DNA of 64,000 nt from Hymenobacter mellowenesis (GTDB lineage: Bacteria; Bacteroidota; Bacteroidia; Cytophagales; Hymenobacteraceae): the NCBI RefSeq assembly GCF_030581005.1, contig NZ_JAUQSX010000002.1:310001-374000 (forward strand). The letters run 5' to 3'. This document shows positions 16,017 to 23,607 of the stretch, in pieces. The position numbers and the translations under genes are program-made. Every line of letters begins with the position of its first letter. The first letter of the stretch is position 1. The notes under the pieces are model-generated. The model was not told the origin of the DNA. It made no database searches and was given only the letters and a program-made list of their open reading frames with translations.

Positions 16017-17471
16017 TTATTCGCGCACAATCTTCACGGTGCGATGGTAGGCATTGTGGCTGATGCTCAAAACATAGACCCCGAATGAAAGCGCAGCCGC
16101 TTCGGGCAGCGGCAGCACGGTGCTGCCGGGTGCCAGCGTAGCTTGGCGCGTGAGCAGCACTCGCCCCAAGCCGTCGAGCAGCGCAATTGTCACCGGCCCG
16201 GTTTCGGGAGTGCGCAGCAGCAGGTTCAATTCGGAACCGAAAGGCTGTGGATAGGCCTGCACGGCAAAGCCGCCCGCGGCCGGCACCTGCACGGTGCGAA
16301 TGGGCGAGTAGCTGGCCGCGCCGTCCTTATCAACCTGGCGCAGGCGGTAGTACACTTGCTCGGCGGCGTAGCGGGCCAGGTTGGGGTCGGGTAGCGAATA
16401 GTCGTGACGCTGGGTGCTGCTGCCCTGGCCGGCTACCGTGCCGATGCGTCGGAACGTGCGCCCGTCGGGGCTGGATTCGACCTCGAAATGGTCGTTGTTT
16501 TTCTCCGAGGCGGTGGCCCAGCGTAGCAGCGCATCATCGCCCTGACGCTCGGCGTTGAAGCTGAGTAGCTCCACCGGCAGCGGGTTGGCGAGGCTGCTCA
16601 CCGTCCAGCGCGAAAGGCCGGCAGTGCTCACGGTGAGGGTGCGGGGTGCGCCGCTGGCGGGGCTGCCCACGGGCTGCCAGGCGGTGCTGTTGTCGGGCAT
16701 GCGCCACACCTGGGCTTGGCCGAAGGTGAGGCCGTTGTCATCGTCGGGCAGCCAAGTCAGGGTGAGGTTGACGGGGGCGGTGGGCTGCTGGTCGGGTACC
16801 ACGGTCCAGATGCGGTCGATGCCCTTCTGGCTGGCGTTGGCGGGGTTCTGGCCGAAGCTGACGTTGGCGGTTTGCAGGCCGGCGGTGCGCGTCACGCGCA
16901 CGGTGCCTAGGGCGTTGCCGTTCGGGTTCAGCGCGAAGCCATTCCCGAAATCGACCGGAGCGCTGCCGCTCACGGCGTTGCGCTCCACCCGCAGGTTGCC
17001 CTGCACGTAGCGGCCGGCGGCTTCGCCCGTGATGGTCGCGCCATCGGGCAGGAGCATGGTGGCGGCGGGGGCGGTGCGCAGCAGGCCGCTGGTGAGTAAC
17101 AGCTGCTGCGTCACGGTGAGGCCGGCGGGCAGCAGCACGCGGTTCTGGCCCGCCGCGCCGGTGTTGCGCACTTCGAGGTTGGCGAGGCTGGCCCCGCCGG
17201 GCGTGAGAGTCTGGTCAATAGCACCAGCCATGACCACGATGCCGGAGCCGGGCAGGATGGTGCCAGCATTGGTGAGGTTGCCGGCCACCTGCAGTGTGCC
17301 GTTGACAGTGAGCGTGCCGTCGGCTTGGTTGCTAAGGCTGCCGGGCAGCACCAGCGTGGTGCCGGCCTGCACCGCCAGCTGAGTGCCAGTGTTGGTGAGG
17401 TCTTGGGCGTGAGCGGCCACAGTGGCCAGGACCAACGTGGCGGCGAAGGGAGTTGCTTTCAGCGCAATCAT
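16017..17471 (-). CDS. Secreted protein with T9SS C-terminal sorting domain
   Basis: The 484-residue protein has a Sec signal peptide (ends TVAAHAQ). It is followed by a repetitive beta region rich in G, T and L (GTLTVNGTLQVAGNLTNAGTI) and a middle domain with LPVELLSFNAERQGDDALLRWATASE, the usual lead-in before a T9SS tail. The C-terminal 80 residues (AYPQPFGSELNLLL, VTIALLDGLGRVLLTR, LSFGVYVLSISHNAYHRTVKIVRE) are a type A sorting domain, which directs export through the outer membrane and surface attachment. The start codon overlaps the stop of the upstream S74-type gene by four bases (ATGA), so the two are translationally coupled and probably work together on the cell surface. Confidence 0.82.
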   Translation of the reverse strand: MIALKATPFAATLVLATVAAHAQDLTNTGTQLAVQAGTTLVLPGSLSNQADGTLTVNGTLQVAGNLTNAGTILPGSGIVVMAGAIDQTLTPGGASLANLEVRNTGAAGQNRVLLPAGLTVTQQLLLTSGLLRTAPAATMLLPDGATITGEAAGRYVQGNLRVERNAVSGSAPVDFGNGFALNPNGNALGTVRVTRTAGLQTANVSFGQNPANASQKGIDRIWTVVPDQQPTAPVNLTLTWLPDDDNGLTFGQAQVWRMPDNSTAWQPVGSPASGAPRTLTVSTAGLSRWTVSSLANPLPVELLSFNAERQGDDALLRWATASEKNNDHFEVESSPDGRTFRRIGTVAGQGSSTQRHDYSLPDPNLARYAAEQVYYRLRQVDKDGAASYSPIRTVQVPAAGGFAVQAYPQPFGSELNLLLRTPETGPVTIALLDGLGRVLLTRQATLAPGSTVLPLPEAAALSFGVYVLSISHNAYHRTVKIVRE

Positions 17472-20400
17472 TTCGCTTCAGCTTTGGCGCCCAGCATGTT
17501 TTCCAAAGCCTTTAGCCGCTCGCTGAGGCTGGTCGTGGTGGCGGTGGTTTCGGTTTGCAGGGCGCGCAGGGCTTGCTGCTGCTGCTGGCTTTGCTGGCGC
17601 AGGGCGGCGTTCTGGGCCTCCAGGGCGGCCACTTTGCGGGCCAGCTCCTGAGTGGCGCTCACGTTCAACATACTCAGGGCTTCGTAATCCACGGTGCGAA
17701 CGTCGGCGTGCTCCAGGCCGAAGACGAACACCTTCTGGCCGGCCAGCTGCCGCGCCCCGCGCACCACGAGGGTGGCGCCGTTGGCCGCTTTCACCGTGCC
17801 CACCACTTCGCCGGTTTTAGCAATGAGTTTCAGGCGCTGGCCGGCTTTGGCGGCCGTGGCCGGGGCGGCGGGCAGCGTGAGCACGAGCAACGAATCGGCC
17901 TGCGCTTCGGCTTTTACGGCGTTGGCGTACACATCGGGCAAAAAGCCGCTGTGCTGGTTCACGGCCTGCGGAAACACCTGCTCCACTTCCTGGGCAATGA
18001 CTTTCTTGAACTGCCGCGCGCCATAGGCGGCCCGGTCGCGCATGGTGTAGTCGGTGATGCGCAGCTTATTCAGCAGCGCCAAATCGGCGGCGTTGTCGCT
18101 CAGGCCGATAACATTTTTCAGGCGGCGGTCGGAGGTGGCGTTGAACTCGGTGGCCAGAATGCGGCCCGTGGCGCGGATGCTCACCGGGCCGCTGTTGCTG
18201 CCCGTCGAGCCGGTGTAGGGCCCACCGCTGTAGGCGTAGAAGGCGTAGGCGTAGTTGCCGGGCGTGACGACGCTTTGCACATCGAGCGGGAAAGTGGGGC
18301 TGCCGGTGCCGATGCCCACGTTGCCGCCGTTGTCGGCCAAGATGGTGGTGCCGCGCAGGTAGTTCTGGTTGTTGCCGGGGTAGTTAAACCAGGTATCGCT
18401 GCCGTTGGCGCCGGGCAGGCGCACGCTGCCGTAAGGGATGTCGAGCTTGACGGTGGGGTTGTTGGTGCCCAGGCCCAGGTTGCCCGCGGCGTTGAGCACC
18501 ATCTGCAGGCTGCCGCCGCTGCCCGCGTTGAACTGGGCGTCGTTGTGCGTCCCGCTCTTAAACCAGGCGAAGGCATCGCCGGTGCGGAAGTACTGCGTGC
18601 CGCCCTGCACGCCGATGCCGTAGTCGTCGTTGAACAGGTTAATCATCTGCCGGGTGCTGGCCCCGAAGCTCAGGCCGCCGCGCACCAGCTGGCTGCCGTT
18701 CACGTCGAGCAGGGCGCCGGGGCTGGTGGTGCCGATGCCCACGCCGCCCGTGCCCTTCGGCACCAGGTTCAGGCTCTGATTGGTGTTGGAACCGGCCGCG
18801 TAAAGCGAGTTGAAGCCGATGCCCACGCCCTGCGTGCCGTTGGAGTGGCGGAATTCCACGCCGTTGCTGGCATCTTCAAAGTTGCCGGTCACGTACAGCG
18901 CCCGGTTGGTGGCGTGGCTGCCGCCGCGCGGCTCCAAGCGGATGTCGAGGCGGTTGGACGGGGTAGAAGTCACGCCGTCGCCGAGGCCCACGTAGCCGTT
19001 GTTGGCCCAGCGCAGGGCCGTTATAATCCCGTTGCCGTCGCCCTTGTTGTAGCCCAGCAGGCCGCCGTTGTAGCCGAAGAGGGCCGGGCCGTCGGGGGCG
19101 CTGTAGTACTGCAGGCCGTGGAGGTTGTCGGTGCCGCCGCGCAGGCGCAGCAGGTAGTCGTTCATCGTCAGCGTCTGGGTGGCCGAATGGTTGCCCAGGT
19201 TGTCGGCCCCAGAGGGCAGCACCACCGAGCCGCCGTTGGTCAGGCTAACCGTCGAGCCACTGATGCTGAGCTGCTGGTTGTCGCTGTCGGTCACGGAGCC
19301 GCCATTGGTTAGGCTAATGGTGCTGCCCGCTTTGCTGAGCTGCTGCACGTCGGTGGGCAAGGCCTGGGCGCTGAGCTGGCCATTGTTATCAGCCACGACC
19401 ATGCGGCTGCCACCGCCGCCGAGGCCATCCACCCGGGCGTCGCCGGCCACGTGGAGCTTGGCTTGCGGGCTGCCGGTGCCCACGCCCAGGCGGGTACCGG
19501 CCTGGTCCCAGTACAGCTGCCCGGCGTTGCCAGCCAGCTTGCTGCCGTCGCTGTACATCACGCTGCCCGCTGCCTGCGACACCGTGGCGTTGCTCAGGCT
19601 GAGGTTGGGGGCCTCGGGGCCCTGGGTGAAGGAAATCGTCGCGTAGCCGGCGCCGCTGCGGTAGCCCTGGGTGTGGATGACGTTGGTGGCCAGGGCAGGG
19701 TCGGTATACGAGCTGCCGCCGCCGCCGCCACCGTAGTAGCCCGCGCCGCCGCCGTAGTAGCCGCCGCCGCCGCCGGCCGAGTAGTAGGAACCGCCCGAAG
19801 TGCCTCCTCCCACGCCCAGCCCGGCTGGGGTGGGCGAGCAGTAGCAGTACTGGAACGGCGTGCCCGCATCCTGCCCACCGGCCGACTGCGTGCCGCCGTA
19901 GTTGTAGCTGCCGCCCACCAGGCCGCCGCCCGGCCACCCCACCGAGCTGTAGCCGAAGGTATTGTAGGCCCCGCCGCCGCCGCCGGCCACCAGCACGCGG
20001 TTGGCCAGGGCCGTGCCGCCGATGCGGATGTCGGTGGCGCCCCCGCCGGGCACCGACCCGCCGCCGCCGCCGTTGTAGCCCACTGCTCCCACCTCAATGC
20101 TCAGAATCTGGCCGGGCGTGACGGCCAGCGTGGCCTGCACGCGCCCGCCGCGCCCCGAGGCAAAGCAGCCCGAGCAGCTAACCCCCGCGCCCTGCGACCC
20201 GGCCATATCGACCTGCAGGCTGGTGACGCCGCGCGGCACGGCAAAAATTTGCGGGCCGCCCGTGTAGTTGAACGTGAGCTGGGCCGAGGTGCCGGGCGGC
20301 ACGTTCAGCACCGGGTCGGTCCAGGTGTAGCCGTTGTAGGTATTGAGCCGCCCCGCGCTGATGTTGTACACCGTCAGGCCCGTGGCGGGGTTCAGAATCG

Positions 20401-21145
20401 CATCGCGCTGGGCCTGGGTGAGGCGCGGCGGCAGCATGCCTTTGCTGCTGGAATTCATGTCCACCAGCGCCGACGCGGCCGGGTCGGTGGTGCCAATGCC
20501 CATGCTGCCCGTGCCCTTGGGCAGCAGGTTCAGGTTCTGGTTCGTGTTGGAACCGGCCGCGTAAAGGGAGTTGTAGCCAATGCCCACGCCCTGCGACGCG
20601 TTGGAATGCCGGATTTCCACCCCGTTGGCGGCCTGGTCGAAACCCCCGGTGATGTACAGCGGCCGGCCGGTGGGGTGGGTGCCCACGCGCCCCTCGCCCT
20701 GAATGTCGAGCCAGTTGGTGGGCACCGCGCCGCCCAGGCCCACCTGCCCGCTGCTGCTCATGCGCAGGCCCTGCGTGCCGCCGCCGGTGAGCAGGTTGGT
20801 GCCCAGGCTCAAGTTCTGGGTGGCGGTGTGGTTGCCCAGGTTGTCGCCGGCCGGACTGGGGTTCACGTAAGTCCAAGCCGCGCCGGTGTAGTACCAGAAG
20901 CCGGGCTGCACGCCATCGGTCTGGTACACGAGCAGGCCGGCAACAGGGTTTTGGATGTTGGTGCGGTCGGCGGCCGTCATACGCGGAGCCAGCAAACCTT
21001 TGGTGGTGCTGGTGAGGTCTAGCAAAGCCGAGGCCGCCGGCGTGGCGGTGCCGATGCCCACGCCGCCCGTGGTTTGGGCCTGGGCCGCGTGGCTGAGGGC
21101 GAAGGCGGCGCTCAGCGCCAGCGAATACCGTAAGAGTTTGCGCAT
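17468..21145 (-). CDS. Large secreted repeat protein with glycine-rich domain and S74 intramolecular chaperone
   Basis: The 1225-residue protein has a Sec signal (SHAAQAQ) at the ATG at 21145. Repeated blocks of the type VGIGTATPAASALLDLTS, NLLPKGTGSMGIGTTDPAAS and VEFRHSNGTQGVGIGFNSLYAAGSNT recur at least three times. Residues about 340-500 form a glycine-rich domain with VPGGGATDIRIGG and RVLVAGGGGGAYN. Near the C-terminus SDRRLKNVIGLSD begins an S74 (endosialidase-type) chaperone domain. Such domains trimerise fibres and often cleave themselves off. A coiled coil (VAALEAQNAALRQQSQQQQQ) ends the protein. The likely role is a trimeric surface fibre or adhesin. It has no T9SS tail itself, but the coupled downstream gene does. 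Confidence 0.82.
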   Translation of the reverse strand: MRKLLRYSLALSAAFALSHAAQAQTTGGVGIGTATPAASALLDLTSTTKGLLAPRMTAADRTNIQNPVAGLLVYQTDGVQPGFWYYTGAAWTYVNPSPAGDNLGNHTATQNLSLGTNLLTGGGTQGLRMSSSGQVGLGGAVPTNWLDIQGEGRVGTHPTGRPLYITGGFDQAANGVEIRHSNASQGVGIGYNSLYAAGSNTNQNLNLLPKGTGSMGIGTTDPAASALVDMNSSSKGMLPPRLTQAQRDAILNPATGLTVYNISAGRLNTYNGYTWTDPVLNVPPGTSAQLTFNYTGGPQIFAVPRGVTSLQVDMAGSQGAGVSCSGCFASGRGGRVQATLAVTPGQILSIEVGAVGYNGGGGGSVPGGGATDIRIGGTALANRVLVAGGGGGAYNTFGYSSVGWPGGGLVGGSYNYGGTQSAGGQDAGTPFQYCYCSPTPAGLGVGGGTSGGSYYSAGGGGGYYGGGAGYYGGGGGGSSYTDPALATNVIHTQGYRSGAGYATISFTQGPEAPNLSLSNATVSQAAGSVMYSDGSKLAGNAGQLYWDQAGTRLGVGTGSPQAKLHVAGDARVDGLGGGGSRMVVADNNGQLSAQALPTDVQQLSKAGSTISLTNGGSVTDSDNQQLSISGSTVSLTNGGSVVLPSGADNLGNHSATQTLTMNDYLLRLRGGTDNLHGLQYYSAPDGPALFGYNGGLLGYNKGDGNGIITALRWANNGYVGLGDGVTSTPSNRLDIRLEPRGGSHATNRALYVTGNFEDASNGVEFRHSNGTQGVGIGFNSLYAAGSNTNQSLNLVPKGTGGVGIGTTSPGALLDVNGSQLVRGGLSFGASTRQMINLFNDDYGIGVQGGTQYFRTGDAFAWFKSGTHNDAQFNAGSGGSLQMVLNAAGNLGLGTNNPTVKLDIPYGSVRLPGANGSDTWFNYPGNNQNYLRGTTILADNGGNVGIGTGSPTFPLDVQSVVTPGNYAYAFYAYSGGPYTGSTGSNSGPVSIRATGRILATEFNATSDRRLKNVIGLSDNAADLALLNKLRITDYTMRDRAAYGARQFKKVIAQEVEQVFPQAVNQHSGFLPDVYANAVKAEAQADSLLVLTLPAAPATAAKAGQRLKLIAKTGEVVGTVKAANGATLVVRGARQLAGQKVFVFGLEHADVRTVDYEALSMLNVSATQELARKVAALEAQNAALRQQSQQQQQALRALQTETTATTTSLSERLKALENMLGAKAEAK

Positions 21146-21332
21146 AGGAGGGAGGGTTGAAGCCGGAAGAATCGGCTGGGCCCCTGCCACTCACCGATTT
21201 CTGGCTACAAAATTCCCGTCGCCCCAAGGCCGCCGCAATTTTCCCTTGTACCGCAATTGGGGGTATTCGGTGTTGAAACTAATGATTCAGAAATAGCAAC
21301 GCCCCTCCGGCAAACCGGAGAGGCGCAGCGAT

Positions 21333-21444
21333 GTAGAGACGCAACATTTTGCGTCTCCTCGTTGAACGAAATCGTCATGCGGCGCAGGGCCAGGTCGTTC
21401 AACGATGACGTTCAACGACGAGACGCAAAATATTGCGTCTCTAC
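21333..21444. repeat. Inverted repeat, family C (GTAGAGACGCAA type)
   Basis: Arms of about 35 bases lie at 21333-21367 and 21410-21444 and are nearly perfect. Each arm itself contains a short palindrome (GAGACGCAA-TTTTGCGTCTC). The end of the right arm (CTAC on the plus strand) supplies the TAG stop codon of the 21441-22643 gene. A second copy is at 26631-26738. Confidence 0.9.
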
Positions 21445-22643
21445 TCCCGCAGCAAGCGGCTGGTGGCCTGCTGCGCGCCCTGCCGCAACGTGAGCAGGTA
21501 CAGCCCCGGCCGCAGCGCCTCGGTGGCGACGGCGGGCAGCGTGGCCGTGCCGCCCGTCAGCGGCAGCGGCTGGCTGAGCACGGCGCGGCCCAAGGCATTG
21601 GTGATGGTGAGCTGCACCGGCTGGCCCGGCAGTGCGCCCGGCAGGGCTAGGCGCAGGTCCTGCCCGGCGGCCAGCGGGTTGGGCCAGGCCTGCCAGGCCT
21701 CGGCCAGCGCCGACGAGGCGCGGGCCGCCAGCACGGTGCTTTCGGTGGAGTAATCGGCGAAGTTAGGCGTGGCGTACTGGCGGTTGGGGTAGTACAGTTC
21801 GGCCACCGGCTGGGCCGAGCCCGTGCGCCAGAAACCATCATAATAGCCCGCCGTGATGGCGCCCTGCGTGATGCCGAAAGCCGCCAGCAGCGCGGCTGGG
21901 GCCGGCGCGCCGTTCAGGTACACGCTGTCCTGCCGAATCACGCGGCTGCGCACCAGCAGCACCGGCAGCGGGCCGGAACCCGTGCTGCGGCCCGCCACCG
22001 GAATCCGCACCGTGCCCCAGCCCGCCACTGAATCCACGTAAGTATAGCGCTGCACAATGCGGAACGGCGCACGGTTGAGCCCGGCCGCCGCCACGGTGAG
22101 CGTGCCCGTCACGCCAAACCGGAAAAACGTCTGGTTGCGGCTGCCCACCGTGAGCGGCAGCGGAAAATCGACGATGCCCGCCGTGCCGGTGCCGTAGCGC
22201 ACCGTCTGGGCATTAATGACGACCGAGTCGTTGGCCCCGCCGGTGTTGGTCCGGATGGACAGGGGCTGGCGCGTCGTGGTGCGGCCCAGGCCCAGGCGGC
22301 CGGTGGCGGCCAGGCTGTAATAAGCCGTGTAGTTGTAGTAGAAGCCGCCGACGATGGCCTGCCGCGCCCGCGTCCACTGCGCGCCGGCGATGCCGCCGCT
22401 GGCCGGCACGGGCAGGTAGGCGAGGCTGTAGGGCGCGCCGCTGGCGCCCAGCGTGCGGTAGTCCCAGGGTTGGTTGGCCCCGGTGCTGGGGCTGGTCAGG
22501 CCGGTCGGAATGGTGGCGTCCTGATATTGCTCCTGGGTGCCGGCCGCCGCTGGAAAAGTGGCCTGGGTGAGCGTGATGGGCGTTTGGGCCAGCGCGGGCA
22601 GCGTCAGGAACGCGGCAAATAGAAGGGTAAAGGTCTTTTTCAT
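21441..22643 (-). CDS. Secreted protein with T9SS C-terminal sorting domain
   Basis: The 400-residue protein has a Sec signal (MKKTFTLLFAAFLTLPALAQ). I do not recognise its middle domain, which is rich in Thr, Gly and Ala and includes NQPWDYRTLGASGAPYSL. A typical T9SS type A tail closes it: AWQAWPNPLAAGQDLRLALP, VQLTITNALGRAVLSQPL and LRPGLYLLTLRQGAQQATSRLLRE. It should be exported across both membranes and anchored at the surface. Its stop codon falls inside the flanking inverted repeat. It is divergent from a response regulator gene with 171 bases between them. Confidence 0.8.
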   Translation of the reverse strand: MKKTFTLLFAAFLTLPALAQTPITLTQATFPAAAGTQEQYQDATIPTGLTSPSTGANQPWDYRTLGASGAPYSLAYLPVPASGGIAGAQWTRARQAIVGGFYYNYTAYYSLAATGRLGLGRTTTRQPLSIRTNTGGANDSVVINAQTVRYGTGTAGIVDFPLPLTVGSRNQTFFRFGVTGTLTVAAAGLNRAPFRIVQRYTYVDSVAGWGTVRIPVAGRSTGSGPLPVLLVRSRVIRQDSVYLNGAPAPAALLAAFGITQGAITAGYYDGFWRTGSAQPVAELYYPNRQYATPNFADYSTESTVLAARASSALAEAWQAWPNPLAAGQDLRLALPGALPGQPVQLTITNALGRAVLSQPLPLTGGTATLPAVATEALRPGLYLLTLRQGAQQATSRLLRE

Positions 22644-22814
22644 CGGGCAATGAGTAAGGTGAAAAAATCGGGTTGCAAAGGTGCGCCGGACCGCCGGGGC
22701 GTTGCGAATGCAAACCTATTGCGGCGTCTCAGCCCGATTGCAAGCCGGCTTGTACCGCATTTGGGGGGTAGGCGCGGGTTGGCGGGCCGTGGCCGGTGGC
22801 CGACCTTTGCCTTC

Positions 22815-23450
22815 ATGAATCCCATCCGCCTGGCTTTGGTCGAAGATGACCCCGAGGTACGCGAGCTGCTGCAGGGCTACCTGTGCCAGCAGCCCGAATT
22901 CGACTGCGTGCTCCTGGCCGACTCGGTCGAAAGCTTTCTGCGCCAGCTGCCCGACCTGTTTCTGCTACCCCAGGTGGTGCTGCTCGACATCCACCTGCCC
23001 GGCCTGAGCGGCATCGAAGCCCTGCCCGCCATCAAGCAGCGCCTGCCCGACGCCGACGTGCTCATGCAAACCGTATTCGACGACGCCGACCGCATCTACC
23101 AGGCCCTGTGCGCCGGGGCCAGCGGCTACGTGCTCAAAAACACGCCCCTGCCCGAACTCAAGGCTGCCGTGCTCGAAGTGCACCGGGGCGGCGCGCCCAT
23201 GAGCCGCGCCGTGGCCCGCAAGGTGCTGGCCCACTTCAAGCCCTCGCCCTCGATGCAGACCGATTTGCTCTCGGCCCGCGAGCGCGACGTGGTGCTGGCC
23301 ATCATCGACGGCTTGGGCGACAAGCAGGTGGCCGCCCGCCTCGATTTATCCCTCGAAACCGTGCGCACCTATGTCAAGCGCATCTATAAAAAGCTGCAAG
23401 TCACCAGCCGCACCGAGCTGGTGAGCCGGCACGCGCGCGGGCATTTGTAG
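22815..23450 (+). CDS. NarL/FixJ-family response regulator
   Basis: The 211-residue protein has an N-terminal receiver domain with an acidic pocket (Glu10, Asp11, Asp12), the phospho-acceptor in QVVLLDIHLPG (Asp58) and the conserved Lys in GYVLKNTPL (Lys108). The C-terminal LuxR-type helix-turn-helix contains LSARERDVVLAIIDGLGDKQVAARLDLSLETVRTYVKRIYKKL. The ATG at 22815 is chosen because the upstream extension lacks domain character. It is convergent with a histidine kinase gene whose HisKA_3-type domain is the usual partner of NarL regulators, so these two are probably a cognate pair. Targets may include the divergent T9SS gene, but this is inference. Confidence 0.92.
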   Translation: MNPIRLALVEDDPEVRELLQGYLCQQPEFDCVLLADSVESFLRQLPDLFLLPQVVLLDIHLPGLSGIEALPAIKQRLPDADVLMQTVFDDADRIYQALCAGASGYVLKNTPLPELKAAVLEVHRGGAPMSRAVARKVLAHFKPSPSMQTDLLSARERDVVLAIIDGLGDKQVAARLDLSLETVRTYVKRIYKKLQVTSRTELVSRHARGHL

Positions 23451-23478
23451 GGGGGTATTGAATAGGGAAAACGGGAAA

Positions 23479-23589
23479 AAAACGGTCATGCTGAGCGCAG
23501 TCGAAGCATCTCTACTGCAATAGTAAATCCTCTCGATTGGATTAGTTGCGCGGTAGAGATGCTTCGACTGCGCTCAGCATGACCGTTTT
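23479..23589. repeat. Inverted repeat, family A
   Basis: Arms at 23479-23515 and 23553-23589 are perfect over 37 bases. The loop again has a small inner palindrome around ATCC..GGAT. It lies between the convergent regulator and kinase genes and may terminate both. Confidence 0.92.
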
Positions 23590-23607
23590 ATATATTTCAC
23601 AATCTCC

